Positions 1 to 6,648 of a stretch of 9,124 nt of DNA are shown here, piece after piece. Each line of letters starts with the position of its first letter. Positions within the stretch are counted from its first letter, which is position 1. A model generated the notes under the pieces. It saw only the letters and a list, made by a program, of their open reading frames with translations, had not been told where the DNA came from and did no database searches. Both the position numbers and the translations under genes were made by a program. The DNA comes from Mesorhizobium sp. (lineage in GTDB: Bacteria > Pseudomonadota > Alphaproteobacteria > Rhizobiales > Rhizobiaceae). The stretch covers positions 1 to 9,124 of the forward strand of contig JAUYMV010000766.1 of NCBI GenBank assembly GCA_030698645.1, given 5' to 3'.

Positions 1-192
1 GAATCGATCATCGAGATCGGCAAGTCGCTCGACATCGACGTCGTCGCCGAAGGCGTCGAGACGATGGAACACGCCCGCATCCTCAAGGACATCGGCTGCG
101 ACATGCTGCAGGGCTACGCCTTCGCCAAGGCGATGTGCGCGGACGAGCTGAAGGCCTTCATCGTCGCCCGGACCTGGAAACAGGCCTCCTGA
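1..192 (+). CDS. EAL-domain protein (cyclic-di-GMP phosphodiesterase), C-terminal 63 residues only
   Basis: The reading frame is open from the first base to a TGA at 190-192, so this is the 3' end of a gene that begins upstream of the window. The visible 63 residues hold two late hallmarks of the EAL fold: DVVAEGVET at residues 13-21, the strand carrying a catalytic Glu, and GCDMLQGYAFAKAM at 32-45, which matches the usual GCD-QGY-FSKP segment that closes the barrel. EAL domains hydrolyse cyclic-di-GMP to linear pGpG. The variant ending (AKAM instead of SKP) is mild and seen in many family members. Whether a GGDEF, PAS or membrane region precedes it cannot be seen, and the metal-binding and EAL motifs lie outside the window, so activity cannot be judged. 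It converges on the betI-like gene with only 8 bases between the stops. Confidence 0.88.
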   Translation, partial: ESIIEIGKSLDIDVVAEGVETMEHARILKDIGCDMLQGYAFAKAMCADELKAFIVARTWKQAS

Positions 193-200
193 GCTGAGGC

Positions 201-815
201 TCAGCGCGCAAGCGCCGTTGCGACCGGCCGGGCGCGGGACGCGTCAATCATCGCATCGACATAGAGATTGATCTGACGGACGGCGTCGTCTCCGGTCACG
301 CTGCCGGCGCGCAGGCCGAGGCGGAGCCAGTAACCGTCGATCAGCGCGCTGATGCCGAGCGCCAGGCCCTCCACGGCCTCGGGCGGAACCAGAGCGCGCA
401 GCGCCGAGACGAGATTGGAGCGCATGCGCGCATGGATGACGCGCTGGATGCGCGCCAGTGTCGCATCGCGCGGCACCTCGGCGCACAGCGACAGCCAGGC
501 GTGGCAAATCGACGGCTGGAAGAAGCGCGGCTCGAAATTGCACTCGATCACCGCCGAGATGCGGGCCCGCGGGTCCGGAGTGCGCGCTAGCCTGGCCGCC
601 ACCGCGGCGCCGAGCCCGGCATTCGCCTCGCGCATCGCATGCTCGAACAGCTCCTGCTTGTTGCGGAAGTAGTGCAGTACGATGCCCTTCGAGGCGCCGG
701 CGTGGGCCGCGACCTTTTCCAGCGTCGCGCCGGCCATGCCCTGCTCCTGCAGCACCTCGAAAGCCGCCCGGCGCAGTTCCCTGCGCCGTATGTCGCTCAG
801 CCGCGTGAGTTTCAT
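201..815 (-). CDS. betI: BetI-type TetR-family transcriptional repressor (choline-responsive)
   Basis: This is a 204-residue TetR-family regulator. The N-terminal DNA-binding domain begins with the IRRREL stretch (9-14) typical of BetI, and its helix-turn-helix runs over about residues 31-56 (TLEKVAAHAGASKGIVLHYF, then RNKQEL). The C-terminal ligand domain has the BetI-like ALIDGYWLRLGL segment. Length matches E. coli BetI. In E. coli, BetI represses glycine-betaine synthesis and choline uptake genes and is released by choline. The ATG at 813-815 is chosen because AAGGAG lies at 823-828, seven bases upstream. The gene is divergent from the choX-like gene, and the 130 bases between them contain inverted repeats suited to a dimeric repressor, so control of choX and autoregulation are likely (inference). 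Unusually, betA, betB and betC do not adjoin it here. A paralogous TetR with a related ligand is the main alternative. Confidence 0.85.
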   Translation of the reverse strand: MKLTRLSDIRRRELRRAAFEVLQEQGMAGATLEKVAAHAGASKGIVLHYFRNKQELFEHAMREANAGLGAAVAARLARTPDPRARISAVIECNFEPRFFQPSICHAWLSLCAEVPRDATLARIQRVIHARMRSNLVSALRALVPPEAVEGLALGISALIDGYWLRLGLRAGSVTGDDAVRQINLYVDAMIDASRARPVATALAR

Positions 816-839
816 CGATCCGCTCCTTCGGACGGCATA

Positions 840-868
840 TTGACAATCCGCCCGGCAAGATCAAGAAT
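840..868 (+). promoter_or_regulatory. Candidate promoter for the choX-like gene
   Basis: TTGACA at 840-845 is a perfect -35 hexamer. It is followed by 17 bases and then AAGAAT at 863-868, which matches 4 of 6 positions of TATAAT. Transcription would start near 875, inside the downstream inverted repeat, so a repressor bound there would block it. A second arrangement, TTGACC at 868-873 with AACTAT at 891-896 (also a 17-base spacer), is weaker at -10 but would place the hexamers within or beside the two operator arms. The sequence does not decide which is used. Confidence 0.45.
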
Positions 869-903
869 TGACCAATGGGACAATTAACATAACTATTGGT
901 CAA
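866..903. promoter_or_regulatory. Candidate BetI operator: perfect inverted repeat with ATTG/CAAT boxes
   Basis: TTGACCAAT at 868-876 and ATTGGTCAA at 895-903 are exact reverse complements, 9 bp each, separated by 18 bases. The left part also lies in a 20-bp near-palindrome at 866-885 that agrees with its own reverse complement at 16 of 20 positions (outer arms AATTG and CAATT). A further short ATTG-A-CAAT palindrome lies at 839-847. These AT-rich, symmetric boxes stand out from the GC-rich surroundings and sit between divergent betI-like and choX-like genes. TetR-family repressors bind such dyads, so this is probably the binding region for the adjacent regulator. That step is inference. Confidence 0.6.
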
Positions 904-919
904 GTCATGCCCGCATGAC
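904..919. promoter_or_regulatory. Perfect 7-bp palindrome (GTCATGC / GCATGAC) in the choX leader
   Basis: GTCATGC at 904-910 and GCATGAC at 913-919 are exact reverse complements around a 2-base centre. It directly abuts the right arm of the operator-like repeat and precedes the choX ribosome binding site at 931-937. It could be a second operator for another dimeric regulator. If transcription begins near 903, it could instead be a hairpin at the 5' end of the mRNA, though a 2-base loop would force the inner pair open. Its role is unknown. Confidence 0.4.
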
Positions 920-945
920 GGGCGTCCAACAAGGGGAACCGGTCC

Positions 946-1890
946 ATGCTGCGCAAAATCCTTCTCTTCGCGTCCGCCACGGTCTCGACAGTCGCGGTCC
1001 TTTCCGGCGCGGCCATGGCGGCGGAGCCCGACTCCTGCCGCGCGGTGCGCATGGCGGAGCCCGGCTGGAACGACCTGGCCTTCACCACGGGCGTCGGCGT
1101 GGTGCTCTACGATGCGCTCGGCTACGAGCCGGCCAGCACGCTGCTCGGCATCGAGGTGATCTACCAGAGCCTGAAGAACGGCGACCTCGACGTCTTCCTC
1201 GGCTACTGGGATCCGGCGATGGTGACCTACTACACGGCCTACAAGGAGGACGGCAGCGTCGAGACGCTGCGCACCAATCTGGAGGGCGCCAAATACACCT
1301 TCGCCGTGCCGACCTATGCCTGGGAGGCCGGCGTCAAGGATTTCGCCGACCTGCGGAAATTCGCCGACAAGTTCGACAAGAAGCTCTACGGCATCGAGCC
1401 GGGCTCCAACCAGCTCATGATCGACGCCGTCGCCGACCCGGCTTTCGGCCTGGAGGGGTGGGAGGTCGTCGAATCGAGCGAGGCCGGCATGCTGGCCGAG
1501 GTGGCGCGGCGCACCAAGCGCGGCGAGTTCATCGTCTTTCAGGGCTGGGCGCCGCACCCGATGAACACGGCGTTCGACTTCAAGTATCTGACCGGCGGCG
1601 ACAAGCTCTATGGTCCGAACTTCGGCGCGGCGACGGTCAGCACCCAGGTGCGCAAGGGCTACGCCGCCGAATGCCCGAACGCGGCAAAGCTGCTGTCCAA
1701 TCTCGGATTCGAGATCGAATTCGAAAACGAGGGCATGGGCTATCTGATCGACGGGGGCCTGAAGCCGGAGGAGGCCGCCCGCAAGGCGCTTCTCGCGCAT
1801 CCGGACCTGCTCGAGGGATGGCTCGCCGGCGTCACCACGTTCGACGGCAAGCCGGGCCTCGATGCCGTGAAGGCGAAGCTCGGCCTGTGA
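946..1890 (+). CDS. choX: Choline-binding periplasmic protein of an ABC importer (ChoX/OpuAC type)
   Basis: The 314-residue product has a signal peptide (basic MLRK start, hydrophobic core, cleavage probably after AMA at 23-25) and an OpuAC-type binding domain. Residues known to form the choline site in Sinorhizobium meliloti ChoX appear in matching contexts: Trp41 and Asp43 (PGWND), Trp88 (LGYWDP), Tyr117 (GAKYTF), Asn155 (EPGSN) and Trp201 (FQGWAPHPMN). Cys31 and Cys243 match the disulfide pair of ChoX. Together the aromatic residues make the box that holds a trimethylammonium group, so choline, or acetylcholine or betaine with lower affinity, is the likely ligand. ATG 946 follows AAGGGGA at 931-937. 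The gene is divergent from the betI-like gene and overlaps the next gene by 4 bases. Oddly, no choW permease or choV ATPase follows, so it must work with a transporter encoded elsewhere or act as a sensor. Confidence 0.87.
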   Translation: MLRKILLFASATVSTVAVLSGAAMAAEPDSCRAVRMAEPGWNDLAFTTGVGVVLYDALGYEPASTLLGIEVIYQSLKNGDLDVFLGYWDPAMVTYYTAYKEDGSVETLRTNLEGAKYTFAVPTYAWEAGVKDFADLRKFADKFDKKLYGIEPGSNQLMIDAVADPAFGLEGWEVVESSEAGMLAEVARRTKRGEFIVFQGWAPHPMNTAFDFKYLTGGDKLYGPNFGAATVSTQVRKGYAAECPNAAKLLSNLGFEIEFENEGMGYLIDGGLKPEEAARKALLAHPDLLEGWLAGVTTFDGKPGLDAVKAKLGL

Positions 1891-2705
1891 CGCTGCCCGG
1901 CCAGGACGGCTGGCGCGCGGCGAAGCGGACGCTCGACATCGGCGGCGGCCGCGCCGTCGCCTATGTCGACAGCGGCGGGCAGGGGCCGGTGCTGCTCGGC
2001 CTGCACGGCTTTACCGACAGCTCGCGCAGCTTTTCGCTGATCGCGCCATATCTGGAGGGCCTGCGCGTGATCGCGCCGGACCTGCGCGGCCATGGCGCGT
2101 CGTTCCAGCCGGCTGACGGCTTCGACATCGCGGATTTCGCCGGCGACATGGCCGCGTTCTGCGACCGCCTCGGATTGGCGCGCCCGTTCCTCGCCGGCCA
2201 TTCGCTCGGCGCCATGGTGGCGCTCGACCTGGCGGCGTCGCGGCCGGACGGGTTTGCCGGCGTCGTCACGCTGGCCGGTTCGCTCCGCCCGGGCATCGGC
2301 GCGCGGCATCCCATCGCCATCGCGGTGTCCGGCCTGACCGATCCGATCGATCCGCGCGACGCCCTCTTCGCCGAGTGGCACGCCACCTCGGTCGCGGTCG
2401 ACGCCGGCTTTCTGCGGCACGTCGCGGCCGAGGCGGCGGCGATGCCCGTCGACGTGTGGCGGGCCGTGCTGGCGACGCTGGGGACGGCCGACCTGCGCCT
2501 GCCGGCCGGCGAGATCCGCGCCCGCGTCCTCTGCGTTTCCGGCGACCAGGACCCGCTGTTCGGCCCGGCGCATGCCGCCGAACTCGCGGCGGCGCTTCGC
2601 GCCCCCGACCGGCTCCTGCTTGCCGGATGCGGCCACAATCCGCACTGGGAACAGCCGGCCGAAGTCGCGCGCGCGATCCGCGCCTTCATCTTCTCCCCGA
2701 CCTGA
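1887..2705 (+). CDS. Alpha/beta-hydrolase fold enzyme, substrate unknown
   Basis: The 272-residue product carries a complete alpha/beta-hydrolase catalytic set: oxyanion segment LHGFTDSS (39-46), the PDLRGHG turn (64-70), nucleophile elbow GHSLGA with Ser106, acid Asp222 in SGDQDP (Asp220 is the alternative), and His250 in GCGHNPHW. No signal peptide or membrane segment is visible, so it should be cytosolic. The start is taken as GTG 1887, which overlaps the choX stop as GTGA; the N-terminal strands before His40 need this start, and no in-frame ATG occurs before Met88. AAGGCGAAG just upstream could serve as a weak ribosome site. The overlap implies translational coupling with choX and control by the same repressor. 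An esterase or similar hydrolase acting on a choline-linked or otherwise imported small compound is plausible, but this fold also includes lactonases, dehalogenases and C-C hydrolases, so no reaction is assigned. Confidence 0.85.
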   Translation: MTLPGQDGWRAAKRTLDIGGGRAVAYVDSGGQGPVLLGLHGFTDSSRSFSLIAPYLEGLRVIAPDLRGHGASFQPADGFDIADFAGDMAAFCDRLGLARPFLAGHSLGAMVALDLAASRPDGFAGVVTLAGSLRPGIGARHPIAIAVSGLTDPIDPRDALFAEWHATSVAVDAGFLRHVAAEAAAMPVDVWRAVLATLGTADLRLPAGEIRARVLCVSGDQDPLFGPAHAAELAAALRAPDRLLLAGCGHNPHWEQPAEVARAIRAFIFSPT

Positions 2706-2841
2706 AAACGCGCCCGCTGGGCGCACCGGCGCCTGACCGCAGGTGGCCCCCGACGGCCGGGCGATTGCCGCGATTTCACATGGCTGTCGCATGAGTGTGG
2801 TGATCGGAAGCCTGTTCCACCCCATCCGACGAGGTCGCGAC
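2706..2841 (+). promoter_or_regulatory. Intergenic region before the ABC importer; small stem-loop at 2710-2724
   Basis: This 136-base gap separates the choX-hydrolase pair from the next operon. It opens with a perfect 6-bp stem (GCGCCC at 2710-2715, GGGCGC at 2719-2724, loop GCT) five bases after the hydrolase stop. No T-tract follows, so it is at best a weak or Rho-assisted terminator. The gap should also hold the promoter of the ABC importer, but I see no convincing -35/-10 pair. GAGGT at 2831-2835 is the ribosome site for the binding-protein gene. Confidence 0.4.
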
Positions 2842-3822
2842 ATGAAACACACGCTCATTGCATTTGGCACACTGATCCTTGGCGCGCTCCTGCCGGCGAT
2901 GGCCGGCGCCGAGACGCTGGTGCTCTACACGAGCCAGCCCAACGAGGACGCGCAGCAGACCGTCGATGCCTTCAAGGCGGCCAATCCCGGCATCGAGGTC
3001 GAATGGGTCCGCGACGGCACCACCAAGATCATGGCCAAGCTGCAGGCCGAGATGGAAGCCGGCAATCCGGCGCCCGACGTGCTGCTGATCGCCGACACGG
3101 TGACGCTCGAAGCGCTGAAGCGCGCCGGCAAGCTGGCCGCCTACAAGTCGCCGGAGGCCGCCAACTACGATGCGTCGCTCTACGACCCCGAAGGCTTCTA
3201 CTACTCGACCAAGCTGATCACGACCGGCATCATCTACAACACGGCGGCGGCGATGAAGCCGACGAGCTGGGCCGATCTCGCCAAGCCCGAAGCCAAGGGC
3301 CTCGTCACCATGCCGAGCCCGCTGACCTCGGGCGCGGCCCTCATCCATGCCTCCTCGCTCACCTCGACGGACGGCTACGGCTGGGATTACTACACGCAGC
3401 TCAAGGCCAACGAGGCGCTGGCGTCCGGCGGCAATGGCGGTGTGCTGAAGTCGGTCGCGACCGGCGAGAAGGCCTATGGGATGATCGTCGACTTCATGGC
3501 GATCCGCGAGAAGGCCAAGGGCGCGCCGGTGGAATTCGTGTTCCCGACCGAAGGCGTCAGCGTCGTCACCGAGCCGGTCGCCATCCTGTCGACCGCCAAG
3601 AACGTTCCCGCGGCACAGAAATTCGTCGACTTCCTGCTCTCGGAAGAAGGCCAGAAGCTGGTCGTCAGCCAGGGCTATATCCCGGCGCGCAACGGCGTCG
3701 CGCCGCCGGCCGGCTATCCCGACCGCGCCGCGATCAAGTTCCTGCCCTTCGACGCCGGCAAGGCGCTCGACAATTCGGAAGCCGACAAGAAGAAGTTCGC
3801 GGAAATCTTCGGCGCGAGCTGA
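2842..3822 (+). CDS. Periplasmic binding protein of an ABC importer, COG1840 (Fe3+/aminoethylphosphonate-like) family
   Basis: The 326-residue product has a clear signal peptide (MKHT, hydrophobic stretch, cleavage after AGA at about residue 23). The mature protein begins ETLVLYTSQPNEDAQQ, followed by the IEVEWVRDGTTKIMAKL segment and a C-terminal VDFLLSEEGQKLV block. This is the usual order for family-1 binding proteins of the FbpA/AfuA/PhnS2 kind. ATG 2842 is preferred to in-frame GTG/ATG codons 50-99 bases upstream because it places the signal peptide at the N-terminus and follows GAGGT at 2831-2835. In ferric-binding members two adjacent tyrosines bind iron at the position that here reads Asp217-Phe218 (MIVDFMAI), and the first-strand His is also absent, so iron is not supported. 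A zwitterionic or amine-containing ligand such as 2-aminoethylphosphonate is one possibility. The permease and ATPase genes follow in the same direction. Confidence 0.85.
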   Translation: MKHTLIAFGTLILGALLPAMAGAETLVLYTSQPNEDAQQTVDAFKAANPGIEVEWVRDGTTKIMAKLQAEMEAGNPAPDVLLIADTVTLEALKRAGKLAAYKSPEAANYDASLYDPEGFYYSTKLITTGIIYNTAAAMKPTSWADLAKPEAKGLVTMPSPLTSGAALIHASSLTSTDGYGWDYYTQLKANEALASGGNGGVLKSVATGEKAYGMIVDFMAIREKAKGAPVEFVFPTEGVSVVTEPVAILSTAKNVPAAQKFVDFLLSEEGQKLVVSQGYIPARNGVAPPAGYPDRAAIKFLPFDAGKALDNSEADKKKFAEIFGAS

Positions 3823-3834
3823 TATTTTCCGCGC

Positions 3835-5526
3835 ATGCGATCAAGACCAACCAGGGGCAGCCATCCCGCATGGCTGCCCCCATTGCTTCTGTGCCTCGTC
3901 GCGCTGTTCTGCGTGCTGCCCGCCGGACGCCTGCTGCTCGGCGCCGCGCGGGCGCTCGCCGACGGCGGGGCCGGAACGATCCTCACCGATGCGGCGACCT
4001 GGCGGGCGGTGCGCAACACGCTGACCACGTCGCTTGCCGGCATGGCGATCTCGCTGGTGCTCGGCGGCGTCTTCGCTCTGACCCTCGTGCTGAGCGACGC
4101 GCGCGGCAAGCTCGCCTTCGGCTTCGCCTTCATGCTGCCCTTGATGATCCCGCCGCAGGTCACCGCGCTCGCCTGGATCCAGCTCACCGGGCCGTCGAGC
4201 CCGCTGCTCAATGCGCTCGGCCTCGCGCCGCCGATGGGGTCGCCGCAGCCGCTCTACTCGCTCTCCGGCATCGCCCTGCTGCTCGGCGTCCAGCACGCGC
4301 CGCTGGTCTTTCTCACCATGCGCGCCAGCCTGGCGGCGCTTCCGGCCGACGGCGTCGAGGCGGCGCGGCTGTCCGGCGCCTCGCCGTTCCGGGTGCTCGC
4401 CGACATCGTGCTGCCGCTCGCGCTGCCCGGCATCATCGCGGGTGCCGCCATCGCCTTCGTCTCGGGCGTCGGCAATTTCGGCATTCCGGCCATGCTCGGC
4501 ATTCCCGCCTCGATCTTCGTGCTGCCGACCTTCATCTACAGCCGGCTCGCCAGCTTCGGCACCGGCATGCTCGGCGACATGGCGATGCTGTCGGTGCTCG
4601 TCGCGCTGATCGCCTTTGCCGGAATCCTGGTGCAGCAACTCGCCATGCGGCGGCGCGACTACCGCACGATCGGCCTGTCCGGACCGCTTGCCGGCTTTCG
4701 TCTGGGCCGCTTCCGGCCAGCCGTCGAAACGGCGCTCGCCGCGATCATCCTGGTCATCCTGGTGGCGCCGCTGACCGCGCTCGTCGCGACCTCGCTGGTG
4801 CCGGCCTATGGCGTGAAACTGTCGGCGGCGACCGCGTCGCTTGCGGCCTATCGCGAGATCCTGTTCGTCCAGTCGGTGACCATCACGGCGTTCCGCAACT
4901 CGTTCTTCCTCGCCACGACCGCGGCGCTGGCGCTGCTCGCCATCACCGTGCCGCTCGCCTGGTGGCTGAGACAGCGGCGCGGGGCGATTGCCATCGCCGT
5001 CGAGACCATGATCGAGATCCCCTATGCGCTGCCCGGCATCGTGCTGGCGGTCGCCTTCATCCTGCTCTTCGCGGCACCCCTGCCGTTCGTCAAGATATCG
5101 ATCTACGCGACGATCTGGATCATCCTGCTCGCCTATATATCGAGCTTCATGGCGGTCAGCCTGAAGCCGCTCGCCAGCGCCTTTTCGCAGACCGACCCGG
5201 CGCTGGAGGAGGCGGCGAGCCTTGCCGGCGCCGGCTTCTGGCGGCGCATGCGCGACATCGTGCTGCCGATGATCGCGCCGGCGGCCGGCGCCTCGGCGAT
5301 CATGGTGTTCCTGTTCGCGGTCAATGAACTGACCATTTCCGCGCTGCTCTGGTCGGCCGGCACGCAGACGCTCGGCGTCGCCGTGTTCAACCTCGACGAT
5401 GGCGGCGCGGCGTCGCTGGCCGCCGCACTCTCCGTGCTGATCGTCGGCATGGTGTTCGTCCTGATGATCGCGCTGGAACTTCTGGCCGGCCGCCTGCCAA
5501 GGGGAGCCATTCCATGGCGGGCGTGA
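3835..5526 (+). CDS. Fused double-domain ABC permease (FbpB/PhnU2-like)
   Basis: This 563-residue integral membrane protein consists of two tandem BPD_transp_1 permease domains, so one polypeptide supplies both halves of the channel. Each half has its EAA loop for contact with the ATPase: EAARLSGA from Glu175 followed by DIVLPLALPG, and EEAASLAGA with EAA at 459-461 followed by DIVLPMIAPA. A basic N-terminus leads into a first membrane segment at about 13-35, and roughly twelve hydrophobic segments follow. Length and C-terminus (SAGTQTLGVAVFNL, then a last membrane helix) fit the fused iron/aminoethylphosphonate permease type. ATG 3835 is 12 bases after the binding-protein stop. No good ribosome site precedes it, and a strong hairpin covers codons 7-16, so the start or its translation is unusual. 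The 3' end overlaps the ATPase gene by 13 bases. Confidence 0.88.
   Translation: MRSRPTRGSHPAWLPPLLLCLVALFCVLPAGRLLLGAARALADGGAGTILTDAATWRAVRNTLTTSLAGMAISLVLGGVFALTLVLSDARGKLAFGFAFMLPLMIPPQVTALAWIQLTGPSSPLLNALGLAPPMGSPQPLYSLSGIALLLGVQHAPLVFLTMRASLAALPADGVEAARLSGASPFRVLADIVLPLALPGIIAGAAIAFVSGVGNFGIPAMLGIPASIFVLPTFIYSRLASFGTGMLGDMAMLSVLVALIAFAGILVQQLAMRRRDYRTIGLSGPLAGFRLGRFRPAVETALAAIILVILVAPLTALVATSLVPAYGVKLSAATASLAAYREILFVQSVTITAFRNSFFLATTAALALLAITVPLAWWLRQRRGAIAIAVETMIEIPYALPGIVLAVAFILLFAAPLPFVKISIYATIWIILLAYISSFMAVSLKPLASAFSQTDPALEEAASLAGAGFWRRMRDIVLPMIAPAAGASAIMVFLFAVNELTISALLWSAGTQTLGVAVFNLDDGGAASLAAALSVLIVGMVFVLMIALELLAGRLPRGAIPWRA
3854..3880 (+). terminator. Strong 11-bp hairpin at the binding-protein/permease junction (attenuator-like)
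   Basis: GGGGCAGCCAT at 3854-3864 and ATGGCTGCCCC at 3870-3880 are exact reverse complements around the 5-base loop CCCGC. The stem lies 31 bases after the binding-protein stop and inside the first codons of the permease as called. No run of T follows (CATTGCTTCT), so it is not a textbook intrinsic terminator. Stems in this position commonly protect or partly terminate the upstream mRNA and so give more binding protein than permease. That role is inference. Confidence 0.55.
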
Positions 5527-6536
5527 GCATCGAGAACGTGACAAAACGCTTCGGCGCCGACCAGCCGGCGGTGACAGGCTTCTCGCTTTCCATCGAACCC
5601 GGCGCCTTTCTCGCGCTGCTCGGGCCGTCGGGCTGCGGCAAGACCACGCTGCTGCGCATGCTGGCCGGTTTCGAGACGCCGGACGAGGGCGTCATCCGGC
5701 TCGGCGACCGGGTGCTCGCGGGCCCCGGCCAGTTCGTGCCGCCGGAGGCGCGCAACATGGCGATGGTTTTTCAGTCCTATGCGCTCTGGCCGCACATGAG
5801 CGTCGCGGGCAATGTCGGCTATCCGCTCAAGGTGCGCGGCATCGCGGGGGCGGCGTATCGCGACCGCGTCGGCAGGGCGCTCGACGCGGTGAAGATGACG
5901 GATTTCGCGAGCCGCAATCCGGCCGAACTGTCGGGCGGCCAGCGCCAGCGCGTGGCGCTGGCGCGCTGCCTGGTGGCGTCGCCGGAGGTCATCCTGCTCG
6001 ACGAGCCGCTCGCCAATCTCGACCGCCATCTGCGCGCCTCGATGGAGGAGACGTTCCGCGAGTTCCACCAGCGGACCGGGGCGACGATGATCTACGTGAC
6101 GCACGACCAGAGCGAGGCGATGGCGCTCGCCGACACCGTCGCCGTGATGTCGGCGGGCCGGCTGCTGCAGGCGGGGGCGCCGCACGAGATCTACCGCCGG
6201 CCGGACAATCGCGCGGTCGCCGCCCTCATCGGCGCCGGCGACGTGCTTTCGCTGCCGGTCGGCGATGTCGCGTCGCGCGAGCTCGACGGCGCGGCGATCG
6301 CCGCGGCTCTCGGCGGACGCGAGGGGCCGCTCGCCGACGTGCTGGTCCGCCCCGAGGACGTGTTGCCGGACGCGGGCGGCGCGGAATTCGCGGTCGAGGA
6401 CTGCGTCTTCAAGGGCGAGCGCTACGCGCTGGTGCTGCGCCACGGCACGGGCGCCCGCCTGCAGGCCTTCTCGCCCGAGCGTCACGCGCCGGGCGCGACC
6501 GTGCGTTGCAGCATCCTGCGCGGCTGGCGCCTGTAA
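5514..6536 (+). CDS. ABC importer ATP-binding protein (FbpC/PotA/PhnT2-like) with C-terminal TOBE region
   Basis: The 340-residue product is a complete ABC ATPase with Walker A GPSGCGKTT (37-45), Q-loop VFQSYALWPHM (Gln87), signature LSGGQRQRV (139-147), Walker B VILLDEP (159-165), D-loop NLD (168-170) and switch His197 (YVTHDQ). Beyond about residue 230 the sequence is a regulatory TOBE-like region (LVRPEDV, CSILRGW), as in importers for iron, polyamines, sugars and phosphonates. ATG 5514 follows AAGGGGA at 5499-5505 and overlaps the permease end by 13 bases, so the two are translationally coupled and form the importer with the upstream binding protein. The ATPase sequence alone does not tell the substrate. 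The gene ends at TAA 6534-6536, and I see no clear terminator in the 112 bases that follow. Confidence 0.93.
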   Translation: MAGVSIENVTKRFGADQPAVTGFSLSIEPGAFLALLGPSGCGKTTLLRMLAGFETPDEGVIRLGDRVLAGPGQFVPPEARNMAMVFQSYALWPHMSVAGNVGYPLKVRGIAGAAYRDRVGRALDAVKMTDFASRNPAELSGGQRQRVALARCLVASPEVILLDEPLANLDRHLRASMEETFREFHQRTGATMIYVTHDQSEAMALADTVAVMSAGRLLQAGAPHEIYRRPDNRAVAALIGAGDVLSLPVGDVASRELDGAAIAAALGGREGPLADVLVRPEDVLPDAGGAEFAVEDCVFKGERYALVLRHGTGARLQAFSPERHAPGATVRCSILRGWRL

Positions 6537-6648
6537 CGGCATCTGGCGCGCAAATAGCACGATGACTTGGTGCAACCGTTCGGCTAATTGTGGGTTGAGG
6601 GTTCGGGCGGTCGGTGCGTACCCCGGATCGCAGCAAGAGGTTTCAGGA

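Noticed and set aside
193..205. Short palindrome GCTGAG-G-CTCAGC at the convergent ends of the EAL and betI genes
   Set aside because: Only a 5-bp stem can form once a 3-base loop is allowed, and there is no T-tract, so a bidirectional terminator is not supported.
244..1800. Very long open frame on the minus strand across betI and choX
   Set aside because: It runs antisense to two genes with clear family motifs and its translation is low-complexity and rich in Arg, Ala, Gly and His, with no motif. Stop codons are rare in GC-rich DNA, so such frames are expected.
915..1886. In-frame upstream extension of the alpha/beta hydrolase through the choX gene
   Set aside because: This part reads as Arg/Gly-rich nonsense, whereas hydrolase homology begins only after GTG 1887. 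It is not a fusion.
2743..2841. Upstream in-frame starts (GTG 2743, ATG 2791) for the binding protein
   Set aside because: They would add up to 33 residues before a clear signal peptide; ATG 2842 has its own ribosome site and puts the signal peptide at the N-terminus.
3003..5327. 774-codon open frame overlapping the binding protein and permease in another plus frame
   Set aside because: The translation is Arg/Ala/Gly-rich without domains, while the overlapped frames encode a signal peptide, membrane helices and EAA motifs. It is a shadow frame.
6537..6648. Possible promoter for the metallopeptidase gene (CTTGGT near 6566, TAATTG near 6585)
   Set aside because: The spacing of about 12-13 bases is too short for a standard promoter and no better pair was found; only the ribosome site at 6635-6640 is convincing.
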